Shown: piece after piece, positions 44,401 through 51,911 of the stretch | Numbering within the stretch: the stretch's first letter is position 1 | How the letters are laid out: the number at the start of each line of letters is the position of its first letter | Source of the DNA: Saccharibacillus brassicae | Lineage (GTDB): Bacteria > Bacillota > Bacilli > Paenibacillales > Paenibacillaceae | Reading direction: 5' to 3' | DNA length: 64,000 nucleotides | Assembly: GCF_006542275.1 (NCBI RefSeq) | Contig: NZ_CP041217.1 | Coordinates: 1,287,501 to 1,351,500 of the forward strand | Notes under the pieces: model-generated | What the model was told of the DNA's origin: nothing | The model's input: the letters and a program-made list of their open reading frames with translations, nothing else | The model's database searches: none | Position numbers and translations under genes: made by a program

Positions 44401-46990
44401 AATCCGCCGTCACCGTGATCGTCACGGAGACGCTATCCGGATCGACAATCTCCACGGCGGCAAAAGGCGCAATCGCCGCGTTATCGTTCACCGGCTGATC
44501 GGCCGCCGTACCGAGAATCGACGGCGAGTCGTTCGTATCGCTCACCTGAATCGCAAAAGCTTTCTCGTACGTCAGACCGCCTCGATCGGTCACGCGAACA
44601 CGCACGCTATAGCTCGATTTCGTCTCGAAATCGAACGCCGCCGCAGTGCGCAGCTCGCTGCCGACGATCGCAAAAGCGGCGTTGTCCGTATCGCCGCTGC
44701 CGCTTGCGAGCGTGTAGACGAAGTCGTCGCCCGTATCCGGGTCGACTGCCGACAAGCTGCCGACGACGGTGCCGACCGGCTCGTTCTCGGCGACCGCAGT
44801 ACCGCTGAGCGTCAGATTCGTCGGCGCGTCGTTGACATCGGTAACGCCGATTTCGAACGTTTTTTCGAACGCCGATCCGGCGTTGTCGACGACGCGCACG
44901 CGTACGCTGTAGAGCGCTTTGGCTTCGTAATCGAACGCCGCGCTCGTCCGCAGTTCGCTGCCGACGATCGTGAAGCTTCCGTTATCCGCGCTGCCCGGAC
45001 CGCTGACGAGCGAATACGCGAAGGTCTCGCCGGTATCCGGGTCCACCGCGGACAAAGTGCCGACCGCCGTGCCCGACGGCTGCTGCTCGGCGACCGTCTG
45101 ACGGCTGAGCGCCATATCCGTCGGCGCATCGTTGAGCGAGAGTGCTACGACCGTCGTCAGGCCGTTATTCGCGAGGCCTCCGGCCCCGTCATTGACGCCG
45201 ATCGCGAACGTCGTCGTTTCCGTTTGCCCCGGCGCGACCCGGTTCTCCGCGGGCTTGAACGCAAGCAGCCGAATCGCGGCCGTCACCTGGGCCGGCGATC
45301 CGCTCCGGACGTAGCCGCCGCTGCCATCGGCGGCAAATCCGCTCGCCGTCAGGCTCGCAGCCGTGAACGACCCTTTTGCCGCCACGTCGGGCGCGACCGT
45401 CACCGTCACATTCGCGCTGTCGTTATCGGAGATCGTCACTCCCGAGAACGACGTAACGCTTCCATTGTCGTTGACCGCCTGGTTCGCGGCCGCACCTCCG
45501 ATGACCGGTGCGTCGTTGACGTCGGTCACGTTGATCGTGAACGCTTTTTCATAACTCAAGCCTCCGCTGTCCGTCGTCCGGACGCGAATGGCGTACGCCG
45601 ATTTGGCTTCGGCGTCGAACACCGCGTTCGTCCGCAGTTCGCTGCCCGAAATCGTGAAGGCGTCATTGTCCGTATCGCCGCTGCCGCTAACGAGCGAACG
45701 CGTAAACGTATCGCCCGCATCCGGGTCGATCGACGACAGCGTGCCGACGACCGTGCCGAGCGGTTCGTTCTCCGCAACGTTATTGTCGTCGAGCACGAGG
45801 TCCGTCGGCGCTTCGTTGACGTTCGTGACCGTGAGGGCAAACACTTTCTCGTACGAAGAACCTCCGCTGTCGGTAACGCCGATCCGCACGCTGTAGCTCG
45901 CTTTTGTCTCGTAATCGAACGACGCCGCCGTTTGCAGCGTTCCGTTCGAGACCGTAAAGCTTGCATTGTCCGTATCGCCGCTGCCGCTCGCGAGCGCATA
46001 CGTAAACGTATCGCCCGCATCCGGATCGACTGCCGTCAACGTGCCGACGCTCGTCGGGATGGCTGCATTTTCCGCGACGCTGCTGCTGCTCAGCACAAGA
46101 TTCGTCGGTGCGTCGTTCACCGCCGCGATCGTCACGTTGATCGTCGCCGGCGGCGAATCCAACACGCCGTCATTGACTTTGAACGTAAAGGAATCCGCGC
46201 CTGTCGCATTCGCGTTCGGCGTATACGTATAGGCGCCCGTATTGACGTTCGTGATCGCCGCCGTGCCTTTGGTGCCCTGGCCGACGATGGAGTACGTCAG
46301 CGGATCGCTTTCGGGATCGCTGCCTGCAAGCGTGCCGGACTGCACATTATCTTCCGTCACGTTCAGCGTGCCCGCCGCCGCGACAGGCGCGGTATTTCGG
46401 GCCGTCGCCTGGGAGATCGTGAAGTTGAACACGTTGAAGTTCCACGCTTCCGACGGGTCTCCGAGCGTGTAATACACACGGAACGCATCGATTTTCTTGC
46501 CGGCTGCCGGCGCAAAATCGAAAGGAACGACGGACGTCGCGTTTCCGTCTATCGTCAAGGCTCGCGGCCCTACCGTAAAAGCTTCGACTCCACCCGAATA
46601 GCCGACGATCTTGATGTCCGTATAATTCCCGTCCGTGCCCATGTATTCTCCAACCTCGGCCGTGTCCAGAATAAAGCTGCCGAGATCTCCGTTCACGGCG
46701 ATTTGATAATAATACGTCCGCCCGGGAGCGGAGATAGACGCGTCGGCCGAATCGAAAAACAAGCCGGTCGAATCGGCTATCAACAGCGCATTGGCCGGCG
46801 AAGCCGTAGCCCGGAAAAATTGGTTTTCAAGCGTTGTTCCTGTAGCCGGCGTATACCCGGCAAAAGTCTGCTTCCCGTTCGCGGGAAGCACGGCGGCATG
46901 GGTCACGGGCGCATAGCCGAAAAAGACGCTAAGCAGCATCAGGACCGCCGTGAACGAAGCCAATGATCTTTTGTACGGCGATATATCCAT
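41453..46990 (-). CDS. Giant cadherin-like, SLH-anchored cell-surface protein
   Basis: The 1845-residue product starts MDISPYKRSLASFTAVLMLL (AAGGAAGGG upstream) with a signal peptide ending at about residue 32 (VTHAAV). A beta-rich head (about 33-190) and one VCBS-like repeat (about 200-285) follow. Then come seven cadherin-like repeats of about 95 residues (each starts APT-x-L, then V-AEN, VGTL-AVDPD-GDTF, and ends YEKVFAL-V), with three copies of a different module of about 120 residues among them. The order is C-C-X-C-C-X-C-C-X-C (about 290-1380). A non-repeated region (1380-1645) precedes three S-layer-homology domains (about 1645-1835; FGYTDGTFRPERTMTRAE and two more) that bind pyruvylated wall polymer. 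It is likely a Ca2+-binding surface adhesin. It lies downstream of three tail-collar genes in the same direction. Confidence 0.92.
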   Translation of the reverse strand: MDISPYKRSLASFTAVLMLLSVFFGYAPVTHAAVLPANGKQTFAGYTPATGTTLENQFFRATASPANALLIADSTGLFFDSADASISAPGRTYYYQIAVNGDLGSFILDTAEVGEYMGTDGNYTDIKIVGYSGGVEAFTVGPRALTIDGNATSVVPFDFAPAAGKKIDAFRVYYTLGDPSEAWNFNVFNFTISQATARNTAPVAAAGTLNVTEDNVQSGTLAGSDPESDPLTYSIVGQGTKGTAAITNVNTGAYTYTPNANATGADSFTFKVNDGVLDSPPATINVTIAAVNDAPTNLVLSSSSVAENAAIPTSVGTLTAVDPDAGDTFTYALASGSGDTDNASFTVSNGTLQTAASFDYETKASYSVRIGVTDSGGSSYEKVFALTVTNVNEAPTDLVLDDNNVAENEPLGTVVGTLSSIDPDAGDTFTRSLVSGSGDTDNDAFTISGSELRTNAVFDAEAKSAYAIRVRTTDSGGLSYEKAFTINVTDVNDAPVIGGAAANQAVNDNGSVTSFSGVTISDNDSANVTVTVAPDVAAKGSFTAASLTASGFAADGSGGYVRSGSPAQVTAAIRLLAFKPAENRVAPGQTETTTFAIGVNDGAGGLANNGLTTVVALSLNDAPTDMALSRQTVAEQQPSGTAVGTLSAVDPDTGETFAYSLVSGPGSADNGSFTIVGSELRTSAAFDYEAKALYSVRVRVVDNAGSAFEKTFEIGVTDVNDAPTNLTLSGTAVAENEPVGTVVGSLSAVDPDTGDDFVYTLASGSGDTDNAAFAIVGSELRTAAAFDFETKSSYSVRVRVTDRGGLTYEKAFAIQVSDTNDSPSILGTAADQPVNDNAAIAPFAAVEIVDPDSVSVTITVTADSAAKGRFTPASLSVGGFSESAGGVYTRSGTPAAVTSALRALSFVPAANRVALGQTETVTFDLVAEDSAGGRTQNQGATLKVSAVNDAPTDAALGSDIVAENAPIGTVVGKLSAVDADLGDTFAYTLAGGVGDTDNARFAIVGDELRTAEAFDYETKSAYSVRIQVKDAAGAMFEKSFAIRVTDANDAPTELALGSRDVEENRPAGTTVGTLTAVDPDAGDTFAYTLASGSGDGDNASFEIEGGTLRTAESFDFEKKTSYSVRIRVTDRGGLTYEQVFTINVLNANDGPAIAGTAANQPVTDKTTLNPFSNVTVSDIENDEVTAIVTVTDTAQGAFTAESLAAAGFEEAGTGTGRYVSDRAAPADVTAALRKLVFAPAENKAAPGLTGTVGLTLEVTDAEGASTRDEATTLVVASVNDAPTAIRLSAAEVRENLPVGTVVGRLSAADPDPADTFRYALVEGEGGADNAVFAAAGDELRTAERLDHSKRKAYSVRIRVTDANEESFEQVFAVTVTPQPAAGETPNPPTVQEPVIDSPPPAQSGTRQVDVVVQEGQEAAVRVEITRTSVGGLQLDTVRLNAAQATEAAAKAAAGGQDFARIVIDDIPGNPADEVAVNIPMAALSPLAAGDIRLEIQTGDVKLTLSSAALDALQSDGQDLYFRIVPIKQPEQRARLEQRVLNADEVRSAAAGTVVQVLGRPMTIETNYTGRPTSVELPLTDVTLPADPAALRALAARLAVYVEHSDGDTELQRGEVKYDARGIPVAIEIEVDKFSTFTIVAAGPSIQRERYVFGYTDGTFRPERTMTRAEIAAVISRNIGVPSGKGQGYTDVAASYWANAYIAHLQEAGIMTGDGSGKFRPGDAITRGELAALIAKWKALAPAQAGPAASDLAGHWARSNISAVMEAGFMTGYPDGTFKPNRALTRAEAVVALNKLFGRPPLEGVERPTWSDVPTSHWAYADIEAASGSYSAVPSGSGGEVKVDPR

Positions 46991-47061
46991 ACGATCAATT
47001 CCCTTCCTTGCTGGAGTGGGCCTTGCCATGCGGGAACGTACGGAATAAGGGAGAGGAAGCT

Positions 47062-47580
47062 TTAAGGTCTTTGAGGGAATATGCCTTCGATGGCCATGAT
47101 GTAATTCAATTCGAGGTAAGGCTGAAGATTATTGTGGGGCTGACCACCGCCGGCTGAAGCCACAAGTCCGGCATTCAACGGCGCGTCGGATTTGTCGGAA
47201 TAGATTTTCTGCGACCGTCCGCCCGGATTCGCCCAGATTCGGCCGGTCGGATCGGGACTGTTCGCTGCCGCGGAGATCGCGGCCGTCACGTGGGTATGGT
47301 TGGGCAGTTGAGTAGTCTGGAGCGTAGTGGCGGCTTCGCCGACTTGGTCGCCGAGCGCACGGGGAGTCAGTCCCGGGCCCGCTCCCTCGTGGATCGCCGC
47401 TCGGCTGATCAGATTGGGAAGCGCAAAAGTGGTCGTTCCGTCTCCCCCGTATGTAGTGCCCAATAGGGAAAATAAAGCCGTATACTGTCGAATGGGAAGA
47501 AGCTGCCCGTTGCATACCAGCCAACCTCTGGGCGCAAAAGTTCCTGCAAATAATCGAATTTCACCCATAAATGGATCCAT
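47062..47580 (-). CDS. Phage tail-collar domain protein 1
   Basis: The 172-residue product starts MDPFMGEIRLFAGTFAPRGW, with CNGQLLPI and LFSLLGTTYGGDGTTTFALP. This is the tail-collar (Collar/MdpB-type, 'microcystin-dependent protein') fold found at phage tail-fibre tips and in chromosomal paralogues. The C-terminal half (LPNHTHVTAAI to QPHNNLQPYLELNYIMAIEGIFP) contains the conserved His-rich metal-binding segment and the terminal strand. No signal peptide. It is the last of three tandem paralogues and is 71 nt from the SLH protein gene. The ribosome binding site is weak, so coupling to the upstream copy is likely. Confidence 0.9.
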   Translation of the reverse strand: MDPFMGEIRLFAGTFAPRGWLVCNGQLLPIRQYTALFSLLGTTYGGDGTTTFALPNLISRAAIHEGAGPGLTPRALGDQVGEAATTLQTTQLPNHTHVTAAISAAANSPDPTGRIWANPGGRSQKIYSDKSDAPLNAGLVASAGGGQPHNNLQPYLELNYIMAIEGIFPQRP

Positions 47581-47610
47581 CTCATCATCTCGCTTTCGAT
47601 CGGAATTGGA

Positions 47611-48111
47611 TTAAGGACGCGAAGGATACAGGCCGGTCGTCGCGATGCAGTAATTCATGGCCAGGTAAGGCTGACGATTCTCGTGGGGTTGGTCCTGTCC
47701 GGCGGCGCCCAGCGCGCCCGCATTCGCCGTCCCGGTCGGAGCATCCGGCGTATACTGCAATCGGGTCGCGTTCGTCCCCCAAAATTTGCCGGTCGGATCG
47801 GTCTGTGTCGCGTCCGAACCACCGACGGCTCCATGCGAATGGGCAGGCATTTCAACATTTGTAAGCGTATGCACAGCTTGTCCGCTCAAAAGTCCCGGTC
47901 CGGCTGGATTCACCGGAGACATCGCCGTTCTGCCCTGAAGATTGGGGAGACCGAACGTCGTCGTGCCGTTGCCGCCATAATTGACGCCAAGAAGGGAGAA
48001 AAGAGCCTGGTTCGTGGAGATTGCCAGCAGCTGTCCATTGCATGCCGCCCAACCGCGGGGAATCATTCCCCATGAAAACAAACGAATTTCGCCAAGATAC
48101 GGGTCTGCCAT
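47611..48111 (-). CDS. Phage tail-collar domain protein 2
   Basis: The 166-residue paralogue starts MADPYLGEIRLFSWGMIPRGW (AAGGAGAG, 8 nt upstream). The collar core is AACNGQLLAISTNQALFSLLG and YGGNGTTTFGLPNLQGR. EMPAHSHGAVGG and QPHENRQPYLAMNYCIATTGLYP form the His-containing C-terminal half. It has no signal peptide or membrane segment. Spacing is 21 nt to the upstream copy and 30 nt to the downstream copy. Sequence divergence among the three paralogues is large, so each may occupy a distinct place in a structure. Confidence 0.9.
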   Translation of the reverse strand: MADPYLGEIRLFSWGMIPRGWAACNGQLLAISTNQALFSLLGVNYGGNGTTTFGLPNLQGRTAMSPVNPAGPGLLSGQAVHTLTNVEMPAHSHGAVGGSDATQTDPTGKFWGTNATRLQYTPDAPTGTANAGALGAAGQDQPHENRQPYLAMNYCIATTGLYPSRP

Positions 48112-48132
48112 GTCTGATTCTCTCCTTCGGGT

Positions 48133-48648
48133 TTACGATTGGGATGGGAAATAGCCTTGCGTCGCGATGATGAAGTTGAGGGCAAGGCTGGGCATCATAT
48201 TGTTGTGGGGTTGATTGCCGCCTTGAGGAGTGATCGTTCCGGGAGCCATCGATCCGGTTCTGGGCGCGTCCGAGTATTGATTGCTGGAACTGGTCGCAAA
48301 ATACCCTGCGCTCGGCGAAGCGGCCGTTCCCGGATTGCTTGAAGCTTTGATCGGATGCGTATGCGACGGCATCTGGGCAGACGTCAGCGTCACGTTTTCG
48401 ACTCCGCCCTGAGAGCCGAGCATATACGTATTGCCTTGACCGTCGTTCCCTACATGTACCGGAGTCCGGCCTCTCAAATCGGGCAGCGCGAACGTGTTTT
48501 GCCCGTCTCCGCCGTAAGTCGTTCCGATGAGCGCGTACAACGTTTCGTACTCGCTGATCGACAGAAGCTGTCCGTCGCAAAATTGCCAGTCTACAGGTGC
48601 AAAATTCCCTCCAAATATTCGAATCTCTCCTACGTAAGCATCGGTCAT
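48133..48648 (-). CDS. Phage tail-collar domain protein 3 (first in operon)
   Basis: This 171-residue product starts MTDAYVGEIRIFGGNFAPVDW at the ATG at 48648, with GAGGAGG 7 nt upstream. Motifs are FCDGQLLSISEYETLYALIGT, YGGDGQNTFALPDLRGRTPVHVG, MPSHTHPIKAS and QPHNNMMPSLALNFIIATQGYFP. It is the first gene of a four-gene unit (three collar proteins, then the giant SLH protein). No other phage structural, lysis or replication genes are near, so it is not part of a recognisable prophage. Confidence 0.9.
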   Translation of the reverse strand: MTDAYVGEIRIFGGNFAPVDWQFCDGQLLSISEYETLYALIGTTYGGDGQNTFALPDLRGRTPVHVGNDGQGNTYMLGSQGGVENVTLTSAQMPSHTHPIKASSNPGTAASPSAGYFATSSSNQYSDAPRTGSMAPGTITPQGGNQPHNNMMPSLALNFIIATQGYFPSQS

Positions 48649-48821
48649 TCCCAAGCCTCCTCTTTATTTGTGTTCGCCCAGACCCACCAGCATAAGGCCC
48701 GGGACCCTTTAAAATCCACTTCAGTATACCACCATTCTCTGAACAAAAACTAAACAAAATTGCCAAAAAGAGTTACACTTATAAAAAAGATTTTAAGCAT
48801 TCTACATAGCGGAGGGATTCC

Positions 48822-49286
48822 ATGGTGCTGACGGTTCCCGCGACACCCGAAGACGATGTTTTTCTGTACGATCTCTATGCCGGCACGCGCCGCGAAGAAC
48901 TGGATGCGTGGGGTTGGGACGAGGCGCAGCGGCAGCTTTTCCTCAGCATGCAGTGGAACGCGCAGCGGATGTCCTACGCTTCGCGCTATCCGGAAGCGGT
49001 CCGTTATCTCGTCCGGCAGGTGGAGCGGGATGTGGGACAGCTCTATCTCGACTGCCGCCCGGACGGCTGGCGAATCATCGACGTCTCCTTGCTGCCCGAA
49101 TACCGCGGCCGGGGCATCGGGTCCGAACTGCTGCGCGACCTGCAGCGGCGCGCCGCTTCCGCCGGCGCGCCGATCCGCCTCAGCGTACAGTCCGGCAGCC
49201 CGGCCAAGAAGCTGTATGAGCGGCTCGGCTTTCGGCTCACCGCCGAGTCCGAACCGTATTCGGAGATGGCGTGGACAGGAGACTGA
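48822..49286 (+). CDS. GNAT-family acetyltransferase next to the collar genes
   Basis: The 154-residue product starts MVLTVPATPEDDVFLYDLYAG (GGAGGG, 5 nt upstream). It has an early Y-A-x-x-R-x-x-E-L motif, FLSMQWNAQRMSY, the acetyl-CoA loop LLPEYRGRGIGSELLRDL and the final strand KLYERLGFRL. It is divergent from the first collar gene across 173 nt. I recall this GNAT subtype accompanying collar-domain gene trios in other bacteria; a role in modifying those proteins is inference. A terminator follows. Confidence 0.88.
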   Translation: MVLTVPATPEDDVFLYDLYAGTRREELDAWGWDEAQRQLFLSMQWNAQRMSYASRYPEAVRYLVRQVERDVGQLYLDCRPDGWRIIDVSLLPEYRGRGIGSELLRDLQRRAASAGAPIRLSVQSGSPAKKLYERLGFRLTAESEPYSEMAWTGD

Positions 49287-49302
49287 ATCTTTGCCCGCAT
49301 AC

Positions 49303-49333
49303 AAAAAGGCCCGCCGCGAAGGCGAGCCTTTTT
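49303..49333. terminator. Bidirectional terminator
   Basis: AAAAAGGC-cc-GCC / GGC-ga-GCCTTTTT forms a stem with an internal loop between the GNAT gene and the convergent helical-protein gene. Confidence 0.85.
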
Positions 49334-49389
49334 GCTTTTTTCCGGCAGCGAGCAAAAAGAAAAAGCCGTACCTGGGCACGACTTTGCGA

Positions 49390-49746
49390 TTACCAGCTTG
49401 TCCGATTGTTTTGGATCGTGTCCGTCGCTTTGTCGATATCGGTCATCATTTCCTTGATCCGGCCAAGCCCCTGCTGGAACTGCTTCTGATGGGCGTCCAG
49501 CCGGTGGGCCAACGCCCGGAGCTGCGCCTGGGAAGGCGGCGTCGAAGCGTTCGACAGTTCGACCAGTTCTTTCTCGATGGCGTCGATGCCGATCAGGCTG
49601 TGGTCCAGCATCTCGATCCCGAAATGCGCTTTGTCCGCGATATGATCGATTTTGGATGCCGTTTCTTTGGTCCGGTTGTTGTTGCCCCAGCCATTCGACA
49701 AATAGTTCGGTTGTCCGTTGCCTACGGGCGGCGTGTAATCACTCAT
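49390..49746 (-). CDS. Helical hypothetical protein, 118 aa
   Basis: It starts MSDYTPPVGNGQPNYLSNGW with AAGGGAG about 9 nt upstream. After a 25-residue Asn/Gly/Pro-rich tail the rest looks like two long helices (ASKIDHIADKAHFGIEML, ALAHRLDAHQKQFQQGLGRI). There is no signal peptide, transmembrane segment or known motif. It follows another coiled-coil protein gene by 14 nt, so the two probably work together. Confidence 0.75.
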   Translation of the reverse strand: MSDYTPPVGNGQPNYLSNGWGNNNRTKETASKIDHIADKAHFGIEMLDHSLIGIDAIEKELVELSNASTPPSQAQLRALAHRLDAHQKQFQQGLGRIKEMMTDIDKATDTIQNNRTSW

Positions 49747-49760
49747 CGGGCAGGTCTCCC

Positions 49761-50180
49761 TTACTTCTGGTATTTGTCGGTAATTTCGTCGATCTTGTTG
49801 GTCAGCTTGTCGATCTCGTCGGTCAACGTATCGATCTCGTCCGTCAGCTTGTCGACATCCTTGATGTTTCTTTGCACTTCTTCGATGTTGCCGCTCGCGC
49901 CGGAAGCTTTGGCTACGACTTCCTGGGCGATCGAAGAGACCAGCACCTGAACATGGTCCGGCGCGTTCTGTCCGACCTGGGCCACCAATCGATCCATGAG
50001 GGGCTTGATTTGCGACAGCGTCGTCGCGGCATTCGTCAATTCGCGTCCGCAGGAATTCAATTCGGAGTCGATTTTGTCGGCTACCCGGTCGATTCTGGAC
50101 TGCGTGATCTGGTCGATGTCCCGAACCACTTTATCGATTTCATTCGCCATTTCACGTACTGCGCCTTTGCCTACGAACAT
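49761..50180 (-). CDS. Coiled-coil hypothetical protein, 139 aa
   Basis: I choose the ATG at 50180 (MFVGKGAVREMANEIDK) because GGGGGAA lies 6 nt upstream; an earlier ATG at 50210 has no site. The protein is almost wholly helical. Its C-terminus has a striking 7-residue pattern (KLTDEID, TLTDEID, KLTNKID, EITDKYQ), a parallel coiled coil. It recalls secreted WXG/LXG-type or phage-lysis helper proteins in general shape only; no motif supports either. It is the first gene of a two-gene unit with the 118-residue protein. Confidence 0.75.
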   Translation of the reverse strand: MFVGKGAVREMANEIDKVVRDIDQITQSRIDRVADKIDSELNSCGRELTNAATTLSQIKPLMDRLVAQVGQNAPDHVQVLVSSIAQEVVAKASGASGNIEEVQRNIKDVDKLTDEIDTLTDEIDKLTNKIDEITDKYQK

Positions 50181-50262
50181 AAGAGTTCCCCCAATATTTA
50201 CAATATTCATCACACTATCCTGATTATAAGGGAGAAATCCAGAAGCTTCAACTGATAATCGA

Positions 50263-50820
50263 TCAACCCGTTCCCACGTCAAAAAACAAATCCGTCCGCT
50301 GCCCCGTCTCCACGACCCGCGTTTTGCGCAGCGTGATCGGCAGCCCGGACAGCCGGTCGAACAGCCTCGTCCCTTTGCCGAGCACGATCGGCGTAATGCC
50401 GATTTGCAGTTCGTCCACAAGTCCGGCCCCAAGCAGCTGCATCCCGACGTCCGGTCCGCCCACGACCGTGACGTCGCGGCCATTTGCCGCCCCGATCGCC
50501 TGACGCACCGCTTCTTCGGGGCTGTCCACGAACGTGAACCGGATCGCTCCATTCTCTTTCGGCGCACGCGCGGGCGCCTGCCGGGTCACGACGAAGATCG
50601 GCACCTGGAACTCGTACCTGTCGGCGTAAGTATCGGGATCGTCGACCATCCCGAACGTGCGGCGCCCCATGATCACCGCCCCGGTATCCCGGATCGCTTC
50701 GCGCATCAATTCGCTGGCTTGCAGTTCGTCAAAATCCGGGTACAGCCTCGCTATGCGCCCTTCGGCGTCATTGATGAATCCGTCCAGCGACATCGTCATG
50801 CCGAAGATGACTCGCGTCAT
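50263..50820 (-). CDS. Dihydrofolate-reductase-fold protein (RibD C-terminal family)
   Basis: The 185-residue product starts MTRVIFGMTMSLDGFINDAE. The RibD_C pattern is clear: the NADPH-site GAVIMGRRTFGMVD, VPIFVVTRQAP, RDVTVVGGPDVGMQLLGAGLVDELQIGITPIVLGKGTRLFD. Stand-alone members reduce unknown carbonyl or riboflavin-like substrates with NADPH. It follows the GNAT gene at 50836 by 15 nt and probably shares its transcript. Confidence 0.88.
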   Translation of the reverse strand: MTRVIFGMTMSLDGFINDAEGRIARLYPDFDELQASELMREAIRDTGAVIMGRRTFGMVDDPDTYADRYEFQVPIFVVTRQAPARAPKENGAIRFTFVDSPEEAVRQAIGAANGRDVTVVGGPDVGMQLLGAGLVDELQIGITPIVLGKGTRLFDRLSGLPITLRKTRVVETGQRTDLFFDVGTG

Positions 50821-50835
50821 GCTGCCCACGTCCTC

Positions 50836-51366
50836 TCACTTCCGATTTTTCCACTCGCTCTCCAGCATGCCCATTTCGATCAGGTTCCAGTACGTATCGC
50901 CGTGCCGGCGCGAATCGCGGATCAGTCCTTCCCGGACGAAGCCGGCCTGCTCGTACAGTCGCAGCGCGGAGAGATTGAAGTCGAACACGCCGAGGCTGAT
51001 CCGGTGCAGCTGCAGATCGTCGAATCCGATACGCAAAATCTCGTGCAGGATCCCGCTGCCGTATCCCCGGCCCCGGTAATCGCCGAATACGAGCACTTTG
51101 CCGACGCGCCCCGAACGGTTGTACCGGTCGATTGCCCCGAGCGAGACGTGCCCGACAACTGCGCCGCTCGACGGGTCGACCGCCTTGTAGACGAATCGAT
51201 CGGAGACATCCGGTTCGTTTGCCCCTTGCACATAAGCTTCCAGTTGGTCCTCCGACAATGGAAACCGAAACTGCGGCCCCGACCATTGCAGCAAAAAAGC
51301 TTCATCGCCGCTCCAGCGGATCAGTTCATCAAAATCAGCACGTTCAAAAGGCTGCAGGATGATCAT
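50836..51366 (-). CDS. GNAT-family N-acetyltransferase (RimJ/RimL-like)
   Basis: The 176-residue protein starts MIILQPFERADFDELIRW (AAAGGAGA upstream). It shows the RimJ-like layout with GHVSLGAIDRYNRSGRVGKVLVF, acetyl-CoA loop YRGRGYGSGILHEIL and GVFDFNLSALRLYEQAGFVREG. Substrate may be a protein N-terminus or a small amine. It is the first gene of a two-gene unit with the reductase. Confidence 0.88.
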   Translation of the reverse strand: MIILQPFERADFDELIRWSGDEAFLLQWSGPQFRFPLSEDQLEAYVQGANEPDVSDRFVYKAVDPSSGAVVGHVSLGAIDRYNRSGRVGKVLVFGDYRGRGYGSGILHEILRIGFDDLQLHRISLGVFDFNLSALRLYEQAGFVREGLIRDSRRHGDTYWNLIEMGMLESEWKNRK

Positions 51367-51428
51367 GGACGTTCTCCTTTCTGCGGTACTCTTTTATTAG
51401 GGAGAAAAAATTTCAAGTCTGAAGCCGC

Positions 51429-51863
51429 TCATTTAAAAAGCTTAAACACTTTCGCAGGCGGCCCGGCGTATGTTCGTTCAATCGTCAGATGTTCTTCTCC
51501 GTACATATGCTGAATCCCTTCAATCCCGATCTCAAGCGACTTTAACAGCGTAATCGCTTCACGGCTAGCGCGGTTTTTGGCCTTCAGGTTCGGCAGCATG
51601 CAGCTGGAGTGATTCCTGCGCGTCTCTTCTTCCACAATATCTTCGGTCAGCGCAAACAAACTGTTGATCGTATTGAGAATCAGAGCGGAGACTCCGGCCG
51701 AGAGAATGTCTTCCCCATACGCATCAAACTGCGACGTGCCGCTTGCAACAAATCCGTACAAAGCCCGCTTTTCATTATAAAAAAACGTCACGGTCAGCGA
51801 ATGGTCGACTTCGTCCAGAATGGACTTTTGGAACTCAAGTTCCTGCTCGTCCGGTTCGTACAT
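51429..51863 (-). CDS. Prp-like protein lacking the catalytic His and Cys
   Basis: The 144-residue product (GAAGGAGG, 6 nt before the ATG) aligns by eye with Prp, the cysteine protease that trims ribosomal protein L27 in Firmicutes. Prp has G-H-A near strand 2 and D-(I/L)-V-C-A-(G/A)-x-S. This protein has SGTSQFDAYGEDILSAGVS, so His is Thr and Cys is Ser. The rest (NTINSLFALTED, LLKSLEIGIEGIQHMYGEEHL) still matches. It also carries a 25-residue N-terminal extension. It should be unable to cleave, and may act as a decoy, inhibitor or regulator of ribosome assembly. This is inference; the family link is from remembered sequences. Confidence 0.6.
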   Translation of the reverse strand: MYEPDEQELEFQKSILDEVDHSLTVTFFYNEKRALYGFVASGTSQFDAYGEDILSAGVSALILNTINSLFALTEDIVEEETRRNHSSCMLPNLKAKNRASREAITLLKSLEIGIEGIQHMYGEEHLTIERTYAGPPAKVFKLFK

Positions 51864-51911
51864 AAGGAGCCTCCTTCATTTTTACAGATAAGGGTTCGGC
51901 GCCGACGCTGC

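Noticed and set aside
42884-46966. A 1360-codon open frame antisense to the giant surface-protein gene
   Set aside because: Arg/Gly-rich product without motif; it exists because the sense codons are GC-rich and repeated. No binding site fits.
47062-48648. Prophage remnant
   Set aside because: Only collar-type proteins are present; no capsid, tail tube, lysis, integrase or attachment site.
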